Shown: positions 33,295 through 46,280, counted from the stretch's first letter. The stretch: DNA of 64,000 nt from Cristatella mucedo (GCA_009760855.2 WPIO01000224.1:124001-188000); one strand, 5' to 3'. Made by a program: numbers and translations. The notes: generated by a model from the letters alone, not told the origin.

Positions 33295-34058
33295 CAAACA
33301 TATCAGTCGGGGCTTGTTTAGATAGGGATACCACGTCCAAGTTGGTCCCTGCGTTCGTGACATCCCGTCTCGACTTCTTAAACTAACTGCTTACTGGTCT
33401 ACCAGCATGTGCTATCAGGCGATTTCAGCTGGTGCAAAACTCCGCAGCTAGGCTTTTCTGTCGTGAGCCTCGCAGTTGCCACAATACTCCACTTCTCGCC
33501 GACTTGCACTGGCTACCAGTCAAGCAACGGATTGACTTCAAGGTTTTGTCACTAACTCTTAGGTCACTTCATTCTTTGGCTCCAGCCTATGTCTCAGATG
33601 TACTCCCCCATCAGGCCAAGCATCGTACCACTCGCTTTTCAGAATCCAACAGTCTACCAATACCTCGTACAAACCTCAAATCCTTTGGAGACCGTGCATT
33701 TAGTTCGTATGCTCCTAAAGCTGGAACTTCCTCCGACCTGTGTCAGAACATCCCCTGACCTGACCACATTTAAAAGGAACTTAAAAACACGCCTATTTAG
33801 GACAGCATTAAGTTGGTCTCTGTGATTCGTCCTTGATGAGCTTATGCGTGCTGACACTGTGCATGCTGCCACTAATCACATTGGCATGCTGAGCCTGTTC
33901 ATGTCACCTCTAACCAGGTTATTCATTTTGTTTGTTTATAAAGCATGATATTACTCACCATTCAATTGCATTTCCCTTTGCGCCAAATGTAACTCGCCTA
34001 GAAAGAGATTGAGTTCTCTGAGGGCGGTTTATCAAGTGCAATATTACTATTATTATTA
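33295..34058 (+). mobile_element. LINE A copy, 5'-truncated
   Basis: Plus strand from the CLDRDTT region through QNSAARLFCREPRSCHNTP, LLADLHWLPVKQRIDFKVL and PRTNLKSFGDRAFSSYAPK, the first-type 3' UTR, hairpin and ATT tail. One frameshift near 33720 breaks the ORF end. Confidence 0.92.
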
Positions 34059-34169
34059 GTCAACATCAGTCACTGCTGCAGATTCGGTTTAAATGACAAA
34101 TACAGCCGCTCAACAGCAGCATAAAAATGGTATCATCTTCAATGGGCCCGGATCCCTTTCCCAAGAGGT

Positions 34170-35235
34170 CGAGCATAATTTGAGAATAGCAACGAACCAA
34201 GGATGGATCCGTGAGAGACTCAACAGACGCGGTCTGGTGAATGAGAGTTGACCTTCACATGACACGGGCCTAACAAGATCAAACAAGTACGATTTAAACC
34301 ACACCAGTGCCGTGTTTTTCAGACCAATCGTTCGTTTTAATAGTTTAGGAATGATATCATGGTCAGCACCACGGAAGCTAGTTGAAAGATCCAGCAGGGC
34401 TAGGGCGGTAACATTCCGGTCATTTTCGCTGCAGTGATGTCTTTGGTTAAACAGAGGAGAGCAGTTTCAGTGGCTGCTTGAACCCAATCAAGATGCTTCT
34501 GAGACTTCATTCTTTTCAAAGTGTGCTACCAGCTGCTTGGCGAAAATTCTTTCAAGAATCTCTGACAAAAGGTAAAATCAAAATTGGGCGATAGTTGGCG
34601 AGGATCTTTGTATCTTTTCGAAGTTTTTAAGTATATGTCTATCCAGAGCAATTTGATGAACTTGGATAAAAAGCCTTTTTTCATAGAAGAACTAAAAATC
34701 TCGGTAATGGTCGGGCTGAGTTTGCCTGCCAGCGAAGACTGCAGAGATGATGGTATAGGGTCTGCAGGAGATGAGCTCTTTTTACAAGACCGCATTTAGT
34801 CACATCGCATGCGGAAACATCGGAAAATCTTTTAAGGAAGGTCATGGGTTGCGATACAGAAACTACTTTAGTCAAATTGGCTTTACGGAGTTAAGACCTT
34901 GCACATTTTTCTTTTGTTTAGAAGGCTGCAACCTTTTCGGCGTAGCCGTAATTATCTGAAGAGTGATACCTCTAAACATTGCCCAGCAAATTGTTAACCT
35001 CCTCTTAACTCAGTTTTGGGTCTGTCTGGCAGGACTGTCGTTATCCAGTGAAAAAGAAGCTCTGGCCTTTTTAAGTATAGGCTCGAAGGTATTATTTCTT
35101 CTTTAAATTTTACTAAATCTTCATCAGACCGTGACTTCTTAATACGGCGTTCAAGCCTGAGCTTAGCACGGTGCATCTTTGAAGTTGTTTATGCTTCTCC
35201 ATGACTTCTTAAAGTGCATAGCAGAGGGAATACCC
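34170..35235 (-). mobile_element. LINE B internal fragment
   Basis: Minus strand. From 35235 down: the linker (matching 30540-30600 of the long LINE B copy), SSPADPIPSSLQSSLAGKL at 34720-34780, KAVIKPI-like remains, then the RT start and the LLDLSAAFD segment, decayed, near 34400. It lacks the 3' UTR. Confidence 0.8.
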
Positions 35236-36199
35236 TGTAGCGATCAGTTCATGGGCTCGAGCCCTATGTTATTTATGCAGTATTCAGTATTGATTAAGTG
35301 CTTTTCAAATATTTTACAAATGGCTAATATTATTATATTTTTATCAACTGCTATTCAAATGAAAATCCGCAGAGGTTATTACGGGTCAGCGTAATCTTTA
35401 CTCTATAGCCATTAGTTAATCGGGAGTCATCCACACTTTGCCAGCAAGGGTGGCATCTGTTAACTAGTTTACATCAATAGTTGCCACCAGCTGCAATAGC
35501 CTAGTGGTTTTGACGGTAGCCCAGCTTAAGTTGAATTGCAATAATCTAGCTAAAGCAGTTCAATGAAGATAGTTGATCTTTCTCAAATAGTGAAGGGACG
35601 CGATTGCCGGTTAGAGGCAGATTTCCCGATAAGATTCTCGAATTTTAGGCAATCACAGATAGTTTCGAAAACTAAATTTAAATTTCCATTGCACAGTGTT
35701 ATTCGCACTACAGCATCACCTACCTTTAAGAAGGGCCTAGTCTTCTAGTCCAGCATAGCGATTTGCCAGTTCCATGTGTAGCGGGTAGGTTTCATTACCA
35801 GTAAGGCAAGGAAAATTTGCCTACATACAGGTTCAATTGTTTGCAAGGCAAGCATTCAGTTTATCCGTTGCTGTGGCAGATTCTGACAGTTTATATTAAA
35901 ACTACAGCTAAGTATCATTAACATTTAAGCGATGACTAATTTTATTGAGCGGAATCACTTTCATCTAACCCACCTGTGGTATTACCCACTCATGCAGCAT
36001 GAGTTTCCTTTATGATGATTAAAATCTATAAAGATAAAATAATGATTTTCTGTGATTTTATCTAAACGTCGTATGTTAGTTTCATCAGATATTTCTGATT
36101 GCTTATCTTAAACCATTTGTAATTCACCTGAGATTCAGTTCTCCGAAGGCGCTCTGCAAGCAGTTCTAAATTAAAATATTCTCTTTTTGACTGACTCAG
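35236..36199. other. AT-rich spacer, one old tail scrap
   Basis: GAGATTCAGTTCTCCGAAGG then CGCTCTGC at about 36130-36157 may be a decayed LINE A/SINE1 hairpin. Nothing else recognised. Confidence 0.35.
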
Positions 36200-36434
36200 G
36201 TTTATGCTTTTTAAGCTGTATTTAACAGAACTTTTCTACTTCTGCCAATTTCTGCTCCTTCAAATTATAACCAAAACATGTAAATTATTACATTGCCACA
36301 TGCTACTAATAAATCGTAGCTCAATATATAGATTACCACTTTTATTGTATGTGATGACTGATAAGACTCTGCTAACGGAAGCACACCTTCAGCAGCTCTA
36401 CCAAAATCTATCAACGATCCTTTGCATACGCAAG
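36200..36434 (+). CDS. Candidate exon with strong splice sites
   Basis: The segment follows CTCTTTTTGACTGACTCAG, a good acceptor, and ends CGCAAG before GTAAGA, a good donor. A frame from ATG 36204 is open across it and on to 36662. The end of the peptide, MTDKTLLTEAHLQQLYQNL, looks protein-like. The beginning is very hydrophobic and less convincing, so an initial exon starting at the later ATG (about 36351) is an alternative. No family is recognised and no neighbouring exon was found. Confidence 0.28.
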
Positions 36435-37674
36435 GTAAGATTGCCGGGTGCGATCGTGAAATTTTCCTGCTATTACTGTGACAATGCCATTGGATGGCAA
36501 AATATAGATCTTACGAATACGGCGTATAAATATGCCCTTTGCATTGCCATTTTTGCTAATCTTGACTTCTCTTCAAATACATTTGCAATTATCAGATTTA
36601 AAGCTCACCTTTTGATTGTGGGATTTGAAGAAGAACACGTGTCTACTTTTACAATTAGCTGATTAGCTCGTCTTGTTGCCTTCTAGGATGTTTATTGCTT
36701 CAACGTAATTATTCTGTGCTCATAGTTTAAAATGACCTCCTGAATAAATACAAAACTTATAGACTAATACGTATAAGCAGGCATAATCCACATAAATAAA
36801 TAAATGAATCAGAATGATTCTGACTTGGGTGGAAACGGCTTTGACAATAACTATTCCAGTTCCAGCTGTTCTCTGATTAGGTTCATTTCTATGCACAAAG
36901 TAATGAAACTACGACCAAATGGACTGTTGTCTAAGCGGCATCGGGTTACTCAATTTGTGCGCTCAGCAAATTTTAAATGGGTTTTCAAAAAAGCATTGAA
37001 CATGAGTAAGCCCAAGATAAGAACACTAAACGTCTCACTCCTACGCCAAAGTACCCGTGAGAAAAGGCAGTACGAATGAGCAGCATCATCTTGCCTAGCA
37101 GCCAGCTCATTTCACGGGAACCATGGCACTATTTCTCAAAACTGCGATTGGTGTCTGGCTTTTCAATGACCGGACCGTAAATTTATTTGCTTACATAGAC
37201 TATCGATTGCAATATTTATTTCAGAATTATTTATATTTTGAATTACTGTGAAGTCTTGTGAACGCACTTTTCCAATTTTTAGCACATCAAATTGTTCAAT
37301 TATATCAACCTGTTTCTAAATGGTCTCTGGCTGGCTCAAAGAAATTAGTGTTTTCAGTTATATACATATTCTTTAGCACGTGACGCACAGGCGGTACTAT
37401 GTCTCTCATGAAATCCTCTACAGACAATATAAGGAGATTGTTTTTGTAGTGGCTTAAAGTACTATAGGAAATGTGCATGTCTCTTTCGTAGAGCGATGGG
37501 CTATAAAAGCCATTAGGAATCAGTTCGATGCAGCCACAACTATAAGCTCTTTATCAATCATAAGTAAGAGGTTATTGTGAGTGCCGCCTCCTCTTCTATG
37601 CTACAAATGAGTTGTATTCACATAGTAGTGAAGTGTGATTTTTAGAAATTTTTTACCTAAGACCCAGCAAATGC
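36435..37674. other. Unassigned, short frames only
   Basis: A frame at 36804-37079 (+), 91 codons, has a Ser-rich start and basic end (MHKVMKLRPNGLLSKRHR) but no recognisable domain. No repeats noted. Confidence 0.35.
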
Positions 37675-38465
37675 CGGGATGAAAAGGTGCGTTTTAAGCT
37701 TCTTTTTAAATTTCGTCATGTCATTGTCGTTATGACGTGCGTCGTAAGTGAGTTCCTGGTTTTGAGAGTATGGGAACTAAAGGCACGGTCTATAACGGTT
37801 TTGAGGTACGTACTAGGTATAGATAAACAGTTGGGTTCCAAAAAATAGGGTTGCAAGATGCTTAGCCTGTTGGGGGAGAAGTTCAGAGAGGTAGGCTTGA
37901 GCCAAAGAATGAAGGGACCTAAGTGTAAGTGACCGTACCTTAATGTCGATGAGTTGCTTGACTGGGAGGTAGTGCAGGTCATCTAGAAGCGGTGTGATGT
38001 GGCAATTGCGACGCTCACGAAAGATGAGCCTAGCTGAAGGGTTTTTTACCTGCTGTAAGTAACTGATTGAATAGGCCGGTAGACCAGCAAGCAGTGAGTT
38101 ACAGAAGTCGTGACGGGATGCCACAAATGCATGGACCAATTTAGACGTTGTATCCCTGTCTAAACAAGCCCAAATTTACGTAATGTTATATAGCTGAAAG
38201 TAGGCATACTTGACTGTGGAGCTGATATATATATAAATATATATATATAATTCATTTATATAGCGCCCTAAGAGAACTTAGCCTATTTTGAGTGTCAGGT
38301 TTTTCATTTTCTGAATCACACTTGATTTGCCTATAGCTAGTAAGTTGATTTTTTATTTTATCTTCATTTAATTTAAGAAAATGTGTTGCTATTCATGTGT
38401 GGATGTAATCAAGGCATGAAGCAAGAATTTATAGAGAGTTTGATGTGCTCGAGAGCTGGAAGTAT
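37675..38465 (-). mobile_element. LINE A copy with nested SINE1 tail
   Basis: Minus strand, old. ORF2 C-terminus (VHAFVASRHDFCNSLLAGL, LDDLHYLPVKQLIDIKV, TYLKTVIDRAFSSHTLK) without its 3' UTR. Near 38228-38282 the expected sequence is replaced by a SINE1 tail, after which LINE A resumes at GTGTCAGGTTTTTCATTTTC. Confidence 0.82.
38228..38282 (-). mobile_element. SINE1 tail fragment inside LINE A
   Basis: AATTCATTTATATAGCGCCC then TAAGAGAACTTA is the SINE1 form of the tail (TTAG, not CAGAG as in LINE A), cut in the middle of the hairpin. An AT dinucleotide run precedes it. Adjacent LINE A bases are missing, so no clean target duplication can be read. Confidence 0.65.
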
Positions 38466-41400
38466 CTATGATGTTAGTAGCTATCCTCGCCAAGGTATGG
38501 ATTTATTAATTTCTGATTATTCTTAGAAAATGTAATATATGGTTCCAGACATAATGGTTCGTCTCCTCAGTTATTTAAATAGTAATTTAATATCCAGGTC
38601 ACTCTTTACCTACAGAATTTGTGTTCGTTCTTCTATTCACTTTCTCTTGTATGTCGTGATTATGGCTCCCAAACACAACAAAAGTAAAACTCTATTAATC
38701 ATTCTCCTGTGATTGTGCGATAGCAGTCTTCTCAAATGGAAGTGTTAATTTTTGATGTGAGCTTATTTATGTCCAGTAAAATAAATTAATTGAAACTTTT
38801 AATCTAACTAGCAATTTTTTATTTAAATTTATGTACAAAATGTTTTGTAATATTTGCAATATGTCATTCCTGCCTGCATTCAATGACCGAGTTTGCCAGC
38901 GATAAACATCCCAGAACAGACTTGGTAGTTTAGACCTGCTAGGAACGCGCACTTTATGAGCAGCAATTGCAATTATTTGTTTCCAATAATTTTAACAGAC
39001 ATTATACTTAACAGATATAATTACAGTAATATTAATGGTTTGGCCATTTCTTAAATTCTAATTCACTTGGTATATTTAAGCTTATATGAGGCTAAGGAAG
39101 TGAGAAGTTTAAAGGACTGCACCTTATCATAGTATCATAAATGAACTTTAAAATTTAATTACTTTTTTTGCCCGTCTGAACACTGAGTCTAGGGTAATTC
39201 CAACTGTAAGGAGAAAACCTTCATAGTGGGGGCAAAATATGATTGTCATAAAGCATCACGATTCTCTAACTGGACGTTCAGTCTTTATTTGAATTGTATA
39301 TCTCAATTAGACCTTGCAAAGTTAGATTAAAGGCAAATTCCTCCATGAAGCTTACTAAATAAAAAAACGTCTGATAAAAAATAAATACTATCCAAAAGGG
39401 AATATAACAGATAGATTCAAAAAATGGCATCATTTTAAATATGTCCCCAACATCATAAAAATCGTTCACTCGGAAAGGGCTACTTTGTTTAGTCCAGTCG
39501 AATAGATTTCATTGCTTCAACAACTAGCCGCCCTAAAAATATTCTTAGCAGGCAGAATTTTCCAAGGTCTCATCCACATCTGTGGCATCGATGGAGCGCC
39601 ACCTGAAATCATGGCAATGCTGAGGTACTTGCTATTGTGATTACAAAAATTTGAGAATAAATTAATACTAATTTTATACATGACGCAGTAAATATTACAC
39701 GCTAATTAAATTTAAATCAAAATATCTTTCAGTGATCTCAATTTTTCAAATTTATCTGCTTTCACAGTTTCGGATCTCTTGGCTTTTCTCTCTTTCTCTG
39801 CGTTAGTTTTTAAATAACCTCTTGAAAAAGGCATTTATCGATTTATCGTAATCACTTCTGACATCCCCTAGAGTTTTGGGTAAGTGTTCAGCATAGGCTC
39901 TAAAGTTTCTTATGAATTCAACTAAAAATTGCTAGGAAATTAATGGTCAGCTATATTTGTGTTTACAATTGAAGTTTTAGAAGTCGAATATAGCCATAGC
40001 ATTTCTTATTGCTAGGATTCCTAGTTGATCTTGATATCGTTAAATATGTTATTTAGCTTAATACTTAAAATTTGGCCCACGCTTTTACTGCGGTAAACTT
40101 TTAGTACATAAAAAGCTAAATTCCCGGGTAAATTAAAAAACTTTACAATTTTCTTTAACTTGTTCCTCAATTTTTGAAAAACTTGAAACACTTCTACCTT
40201 TAAAATATAAAAGAAGTCAATATAAGCTACACCTAGTTTCACTATACTGACTCGACTAATCGTTAGATGCCAAAACATTGTTCTTATTACGATGGCTTTT
40301 CAATATTCCAAGACCTATGCGTCTTCTTTAATTTCAGCATTGTGTCCAACCAGGGCTTTAAGAACACTGAAAACAGGTTAGGCTTGAAGCCATCTACAGA
40401 AATATTTCCTAATAATTGCTTGTTCATCGAATCATCGACATTTTTTATTTTTGGTGCAAAATACTTGCTTAATCTACGGATGCTTTAGTAAATATTGAAA
40501 ATACCTTTAGACAGGTTTTTAACACGTAGCATCTTGGCTAAACTTGTATCTCATATTTCCACTGTTTATTGGGCAGGTTTAAATTGCAGAGCGGTAGCAG
40601 ACCTGAAATAGTCAATGCACTGCAATAGTTTTCGAATTTAGTAACTTATAATTTTCCAGTATCAGTAAAACTAAAGCTGGAGAAATATTAGTCTTTGGGC
40701 ATAAATTTCATTATCCGATTCCCGAAATATTTTTGTAGCAGTTTCAGCTGCAATTAGGATCACCGGTGCGACAAAACCTGTTGGGAAACTGAGAATTCTG
40801 CACTTTTTTATCACAATCTACATGTTTGGACGCTTTTAGCAGTATATGAAAGCGGGACCATTTTGTTTTAAATTTTACTTATGAATACTGTGATCCTAGA
40901 CCAAAATGTGAGATCATTTATGAGGCTCCCATCTTTGACTTATTATTAATAAAGTTTTATTTCGAAACATCTTGAGCGCTGTCAACTTTATCTAAATGTA
41001 AGAGTTGCTATTGTATCACCCGTTTAACTCTGTCGTTACTCAGCAGTCATGGCCATGCTTGAATTCCTAATGACAAAATAACTACAAAATATCAGTAACA
41101 CTTCATATGAATATACGGTCTAAAGTCAAGTTTCTAGCATTCGGACTACGAGAAATTAAATTTCTTCTAGAAAAGAGAGATATCCCTCCGCTACTGGATA
41201 ACAAACCATAACCTTCAGCTACAGCTATACAAACTCTGCTGTCTATCTTAAATAAAACGGCATTATTTAATCCTTGAAATTAGTTGCTAATAGCCCAGTT
41301 ACGTAATGACGCTAAGAGCTAATTCTTTGGCGATTACCACGTTGACTGGCTGAAACCTTTCTTGTGAACTCTGGGAATAACTTTCAGAAAATAATACCCT

Positions 41401-41849
41401 GCATAATTGGCTGCATACGATCCTGCTATCACTAAATTGCTGCTGCCTACGGTAATTGATTGATGATGAAAGCTACTTAGAATAGACATCCATTTGATTT
41501 AGTCATGGAAACTCGTTTGAAGTCAATGAAATTTATTCTGTAGCCATGATTTCTGAAATTAAACGTGAATAGTTCTGTGCCTGATGCACTACTTTTTGCT
41601 GAATAATTATACACCAGGAAGAATTGTATTTGATCCTACCGTTCATTCTGCACCTGTGTTTTATTACTTCGGTTCAGAAATTGATTGTTTACCAAATCAA
41701 AGCTCAAGAACCAAATGCTTTGGACCATTCATGGGTCCTAAGTAACCTCAGCTTTATTGTGCATTCTCCTGGTCGGTGTGAATTGTTTCTGAATAATTAT
41801 AGTGAAAGCGCAATAAGTCTTACATTAATTAATAGGGGTATAATAATGG
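38466..41849. other. AT-rich intergenic, nothing recognised
   Basis: About 3.4 kb of AT-rich sequence with only short frames (longest 85 codons). No transposon motif, array, tRNA-like head or convincing exon was seen. Confidence 0.45.
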
Positions 41850-41962
41850 TGAGCCGTGATGGCGCACTAGATAAGGTGGTTGCTTTTCCCTATCTTGGTC
41901 CCGATATCGTGGGTTGTAATCCTTCGGTGAGCGATCCTTCATCGCCTTTGTCTATTTATCTA
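41850..41962 (+). mobile_element. SINE2 copy, tRNA-derived
   Basis: Plus strand GAGCCGTGATGGCGCACTAG, then ATAAGGTGG (A box) and GTGGGTTGTAATCC (B box, two changes), as in the copy at 17826-17978. The copy ends earlier, in TTATCTAATATATATG. Confidence 0.75.
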
Positions 41963-41965
41963 ATA

Positions 41966-42534
41966 TATATGTAGAAGAATCAATCACTACAGCTTAATAT
42001 TCCTTGACCATTCAAGTATTTTGCAAATTGAAAATTACTTCCACTCAAAATATGAATTTTTCATTCACCAAGATACATTTCGCCACGTCAACGTATTATC
42101 TACGATGTTTTCAATAATACGTGCACTTAACTTTTATGCATTGTATTCTAAACTTTCGAGGGATAAGAAATTAACAAATAGCACTTGAAAATTGAATGCA
42201 AATAAAAGTAGGGTTTAGTTAGATAGTGGTGATATAATGACTTTATATAGCTCTAAAAAAAATTAATCACAATCTTGATGCTTTAATACTCTCCATGCAA
42301 ACGAATCAATAGCCAAGGGCTCATGATATGCATGGTATCAAACATGCAATAGTCAAGACATGTCATACCTTAGCAAGCATGGTATCTTGCAAACTAAGAC
42401 GATCGTTGCTACAGCTTTATAGTATGGGGTTTTTGTGCTTCTTCTGCTTCTTTTCACAAGTTTTACCCTTCCTCTTGCCGTTGTAATTGCAAAACAAAAT
42501 CTAGGTTATTACATTAACTAAACGACACAGATGT
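41966..42534. other. AT-rich spacer
   Basis: Nothing recognised apart from short near-repeats of CATGGTATC at about 42332 and 42379. Confidence 0.4.
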
Positions 42535-43515
42535 GTACCTGTGCTTTTATCCCTCTCAGACCTTCAGCCATCAATTTCTCTGAACTCCTATACTGCCTGT
42601 TCGCACACACACTTAGCATTACACTTTCTTAAATTAAATGACGACAAAACCAACTTTATTGCTATGAGAGAACTATACGTGACTCAGAAAATAGAAATCT
42701 TGATGATCAGAATCAGCCATGATTGCATAACTTCATGAATCATCTTACGAAATCTGGGTGTGATGATTTAAATTGACCAATGAGTGACCAAATTAGCTCC
42801 ACAGTTACGTCTTCCTACTTTCAGGGACTTAACGTTGCCCAAACTCGGGCATCGTCTGACAGGGATGCCATATCCAAACTGGATCAATCCTATACGGCAT
42901 TCCGTCTCCACTACAGTAACTTCCTGTTTGCTGGTCTACCAGTTTTTTCAGTCAGATTACTACGGTTGGTAAAACTCTTCATCTAGGCTTCCTTGCATTG
43001 AGCAGTTACCACTCTAGTCGCTTCTCGTCAACTTTTACTAGCTCTCAATCAGGTAGCACGTCGAATCCAAGGTTATGTTGCTCATTTTTTAGCTCTATCA
43101 CTCTCTTTCTCTGGCATTGCTGTCAGAACTACTCCCGAGCTAGACTAGACATCGTACGACCCACAAAGAAATATTTAGAGACCTAACCTTCAGTTTATTT
43201 GCTCCAAAAGCCTGAAAATTACTTCCGACTTACTTCATGACATCCTCTGACTTGAATAAATTAAAAGATTAGCACGAAAGTATCTGTTTCTCTCCGCATT
43301 TTGATTTTTTCATTGTACGTTTGCTGACACTATACAAGTCGTCACTAACCTTATTTACTATATGTTGACAATGTGCATTTATCTCTAATCACACTATGCT
43401 ACTTGATATCGTGTACGTTCTCACTAATAATATGATCTTTCTTCTCAAGAGCATCTATAAAGTTTCTGCTTAGACATTAAGCTCTCTGAGGGTGTTGTAC
43501 AAATGTATCAACTCT
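42535..43515 (+). mobile_element. LINE A copy, old and diverged
   Basis: Plus strand. Legible pieces are LKLNDDKTNFIAM (42630), the KIEILMIRI block, a decayed RLHYSNFLFAGLP, then UTR-like GCTGACACTATACAAG and a worn hairpin TTAAGCTCTCTGAGGGTG at 43475. Frames are broken throughout. It is among the oldest copies here. Confidence 0.72.
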
Positions 43516-43826
43516 AGCTTGATAGCACTGGACGAATATTTTAGAATAGTACTTGGTATATAATACACTGTAGAGTATGCAATGACGAGTATATTTCTAG
43601 GCATGATAATTGAAACAATGCAGCAATGGGCGATAAAGACGATCATGGCAGGAGCGTGCATTTACTGAGAAGTATTCATAAGTGTATGCTATTTTCTCAC
43701 GAGTTGAATGACCTCTATGTCAAATTTCTTAAATAATAACTTCTCCCGTTTCTTACCATTTAATCTCTTAATTGGAAAAATATGGTGTTCCTGGGTATGT
43801 GTCTTTACTCTACTAATTTTTACTCC
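43516..43826. other. Spacer
   Basis: AT-rich, nothing recognised. Confidence 0.4.
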
Positions 43827-44105
43827 TTATGTAATGTAATGTATCTCTGTCAGTAACTCCACAAAGTCATAAAGACCATGTGGGTATTACGCAGGAGAGT
43901 TTTGTATAGCACACTCACAGCCTAAGCGGCTTTCGGTACGCATTCGGTAGCCAACAGACTTCGTCTCACGCAACAAAGAGAAAGTGGGAAGCATAGCAGA
44001 GTTAGGAGAGCAGTTGAGGTAGTGAGTAGCATAGAAGTAGCAGTTCAGGACCGCTGAAAAAGATGTGCCATAGTCGGCATCAGGAGAGTATGCATGTTTA
44101 AGCAA
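43827..44105 (-). mobile_element. LINE B 3' end, 5'-truncated
   Basis: Minus strand. The tail ATGTAATGTAATGTATC lies at 43827, followed by the UTR (GCAGGAGAGTTTTG, GTAGCCAACAGACTTCGTC) and the first bases of the ORF2 end. It is very similar to the copy at 22906-23108, so both are fairly young. Confidence 0.9.
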
Positions 44106-44790
44106 CATACCAGTGTTATGTTCCGTTTTCGATGCAGCCTAGGTGCTATAATAGTGCTCATATTAGATCGATAGCACAAAATACTTCAGAGCCGTAACTT
44201 CTGACTTTCTAGAGTTTACTAAAAAGCGAATTATTTCCCTAGAGCTTAAGCAAATTCGCACGGCAAAAGCAAAACAACTTGATCGCCATGCTGTGCCAGA
44301 CAGTAAGTTGCTAAGTTGCTTGTACATTTTGTTTTAATTATAAAAGAATGGAATGTCACATAGATAATAGAAAGGCAGTAAAAGATAAGCACGGCCAATT
44401 TCTGGATGATTTAATACTTTTTTAAATAGTTGCCGCTTTTGCTAGAGTCATTGCAATCGATTTCAGAAAGTTGCCTGAGATTATATGTAGGCATGGCGTT
44501 AAATGGAAATGATCGAGCTTTAAAAAACAGTATCCAGTCGTACAAAAGATCAAGAAGAAAGTTGTTATTTCACCAAGTACGGATTAGAACAGCTGGCAGT
44601 ATTTTCCTGTTCAATGCTGCCAATAGCCCAGCATTCGTGAGATCAAACGCTCACAAATGGTTGCAATTATGTATGCACACATTGAAATACAATGTGACCT
44701 GAAAATGAACTAGAGATTCACACCGCCTACTTGTGCTCGATTTCCGAAGGATTGCAGTATTAAACTGCTTCATATAATTAATATTAATGG
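44106..44790. other. Spacer with one unassigned frame
   Basis: The frame at 44430-44702 (+), 90 codons (MPLLLESLQSISESCLRL...), has no recognised domain or clear splice borders. Confidence 0.35.
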
Positions 44791-45900
44791 GGCTAATGTC
44801 ACTTGCCATTCATTATCCGTGATTGGGCGCTCGCGAATAATTAAAACCATCAGTGAATACTTAAAACACAGTGCGCCTTCATTTTCAAAGATTTTTTGAG
44901 GTTCGCCCACCAATGATCATGAATAATAAATTACTGCTTTTCACTAACCATAGCAGTCAATTGCTATGCATTGCCAAAAGTTGAAAGCTTGAAATTGGTT
45001 GAAAGTGTGTGAACACAGTGGAATTAGATTTGGAACTTCACAGAGGATATTTGTGGCCACTTTTTATGGATTGTGGTATTGAATTGGCTATTGCGTTTAA
45101 CTGTCATACGATTGTACATGCTCCATGGGTTGAAGCGATTTAGTGCAGTTTATTGTCATACTCAAGAAATTTAGGAGCTTCCCTCAGCACCTTTCTGAAT
45201 TTTTTTATAGATCATAATGGATAGCAGTATTCTTCGGGCAAATGCAGCCTGCCGCCATGCATTGCATGAGATACAACATAGACGATTGGTTAACATAGTG
45301 AGAATTATTTTGAGAAACGCGCAAAAATTATGTAAGCGATAAGAAACTTAAGTTCAAATAATTCGGATTTATTTGAGACGATTTCTGTTATTTACTCCAG
45401 CTTGTACTGTCAATTGCCATGCATTGCCCGGCGATTTTATTGCAAAGGATGTTGGAAATAAAATGGTCTGTGATTGAACACAGTGATGTGCAATAAGAAT
45501 TATGTGCAACGAGAATTGAAGCATTGTACTGACAATTTGTGTTCGATTTGCAGTGGATTGTAGAGAATTAAAGCTTTGAGCCAAGCCATTTCAGTCGATT
45601 GCCATTCATTGCCTGAGATTTTTCGTGTGCTATGGGTTAAAATAATTTAATTGCATGTGGAAAATAGTGCACTGGAATATATATATTCAAAATTTAAGTT
45701 TCAAGAAACTCCTTTCCGGGTCTTTATTTGCTGGCTTCATTTGCATTCCTGATATGACCCGGGCCATTGCAGCCGATTAAAGTTCGTCGCAAGGGAATTC
45801 CCCTGAAACCTCTAGCTCAATTACGTGAGTAAGCTTCGGTCGTCTTGTTGTGGGTGCAGGAGATTTTGGTGGATTGGACCGGGCCATTGATCGGCAGTCA
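44790..45900. repeat. Degenerate ~160-bp tandem repeats
   Basis: A motif like AATTGCCATGCATTGCC recurs at about 44801, 44959, 45109, 45250, 45411, 45597, 45761 and 45881, spaced 120-186 bp. The last two read GGGCCATTGCAGCCGATT and GGGCCATTGATCGG and resemble segments of the 23110-24199 array. Units are very diverged. No coding was recognised. Confidence 0.45.
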
Positions 45901-45908
45901 ATAAAAAT

Positions 45909-46280
45909 CTATTTCCTGATAATGCCAATGCTGAACAGTGAGAATATTTTTAGAACTGCGAACTGATTCTCTAGTGAATCCTTAATATGACTATCACTGA
46001 CGGGATTACAAACTGTGAGCAGAGCGGTTTTAATGCTTGCCTTCTGGTCGAGGGCTGTACCACGTTCGCCTGAGTAGGATATCTTCCCAAACTCCAAACA
46101 ACCTGCAGTCGTATCACCGACAAATCGCTTCCAGCTAATTATCCCGTACGAGTAAGCAGCGATGAGGTATCTTTTGTTAGCTAAGTACCTGGGCTTCTGA
46201 ACACCCACGACAAATTCTCCGTCTTTACAGCTCAAAATTACTTGTGATGCCGGTATGTATTTGATAATGTGGCCTCGGGT
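45909..46280 (-). CDS. Candidate exon, unknown protein
   Basis: A minus-strand frame open for 124 codons from a possible acceptor (TTGCTTTTTGAGCAG ending at 46281) to a TAG at 45909. The peptide has a compact-domain look: IPASQVILSCKDGEFVVG, YGIISWKRFVGD, GCLEFGKISY. Spaced Cys and Trp could suit a secreted or Ig-like fold, but that is a guess. No strong donor and no AATAAA after the stop were found. It is the longest non-transposon frame on this strand. Confidence 0.3.
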   Translation of the reverse strand, partial: TRGHIIKYIPASQVILSCKDGEFVVGVQKPRYLANKRYLIAAYSYGIISWKRFVGDTTAGCLEFGKISYSGERGTALDQKASIKTALLTVCNPVSDSHIKDSLENQFAVLKIFSLFSIGIIRK

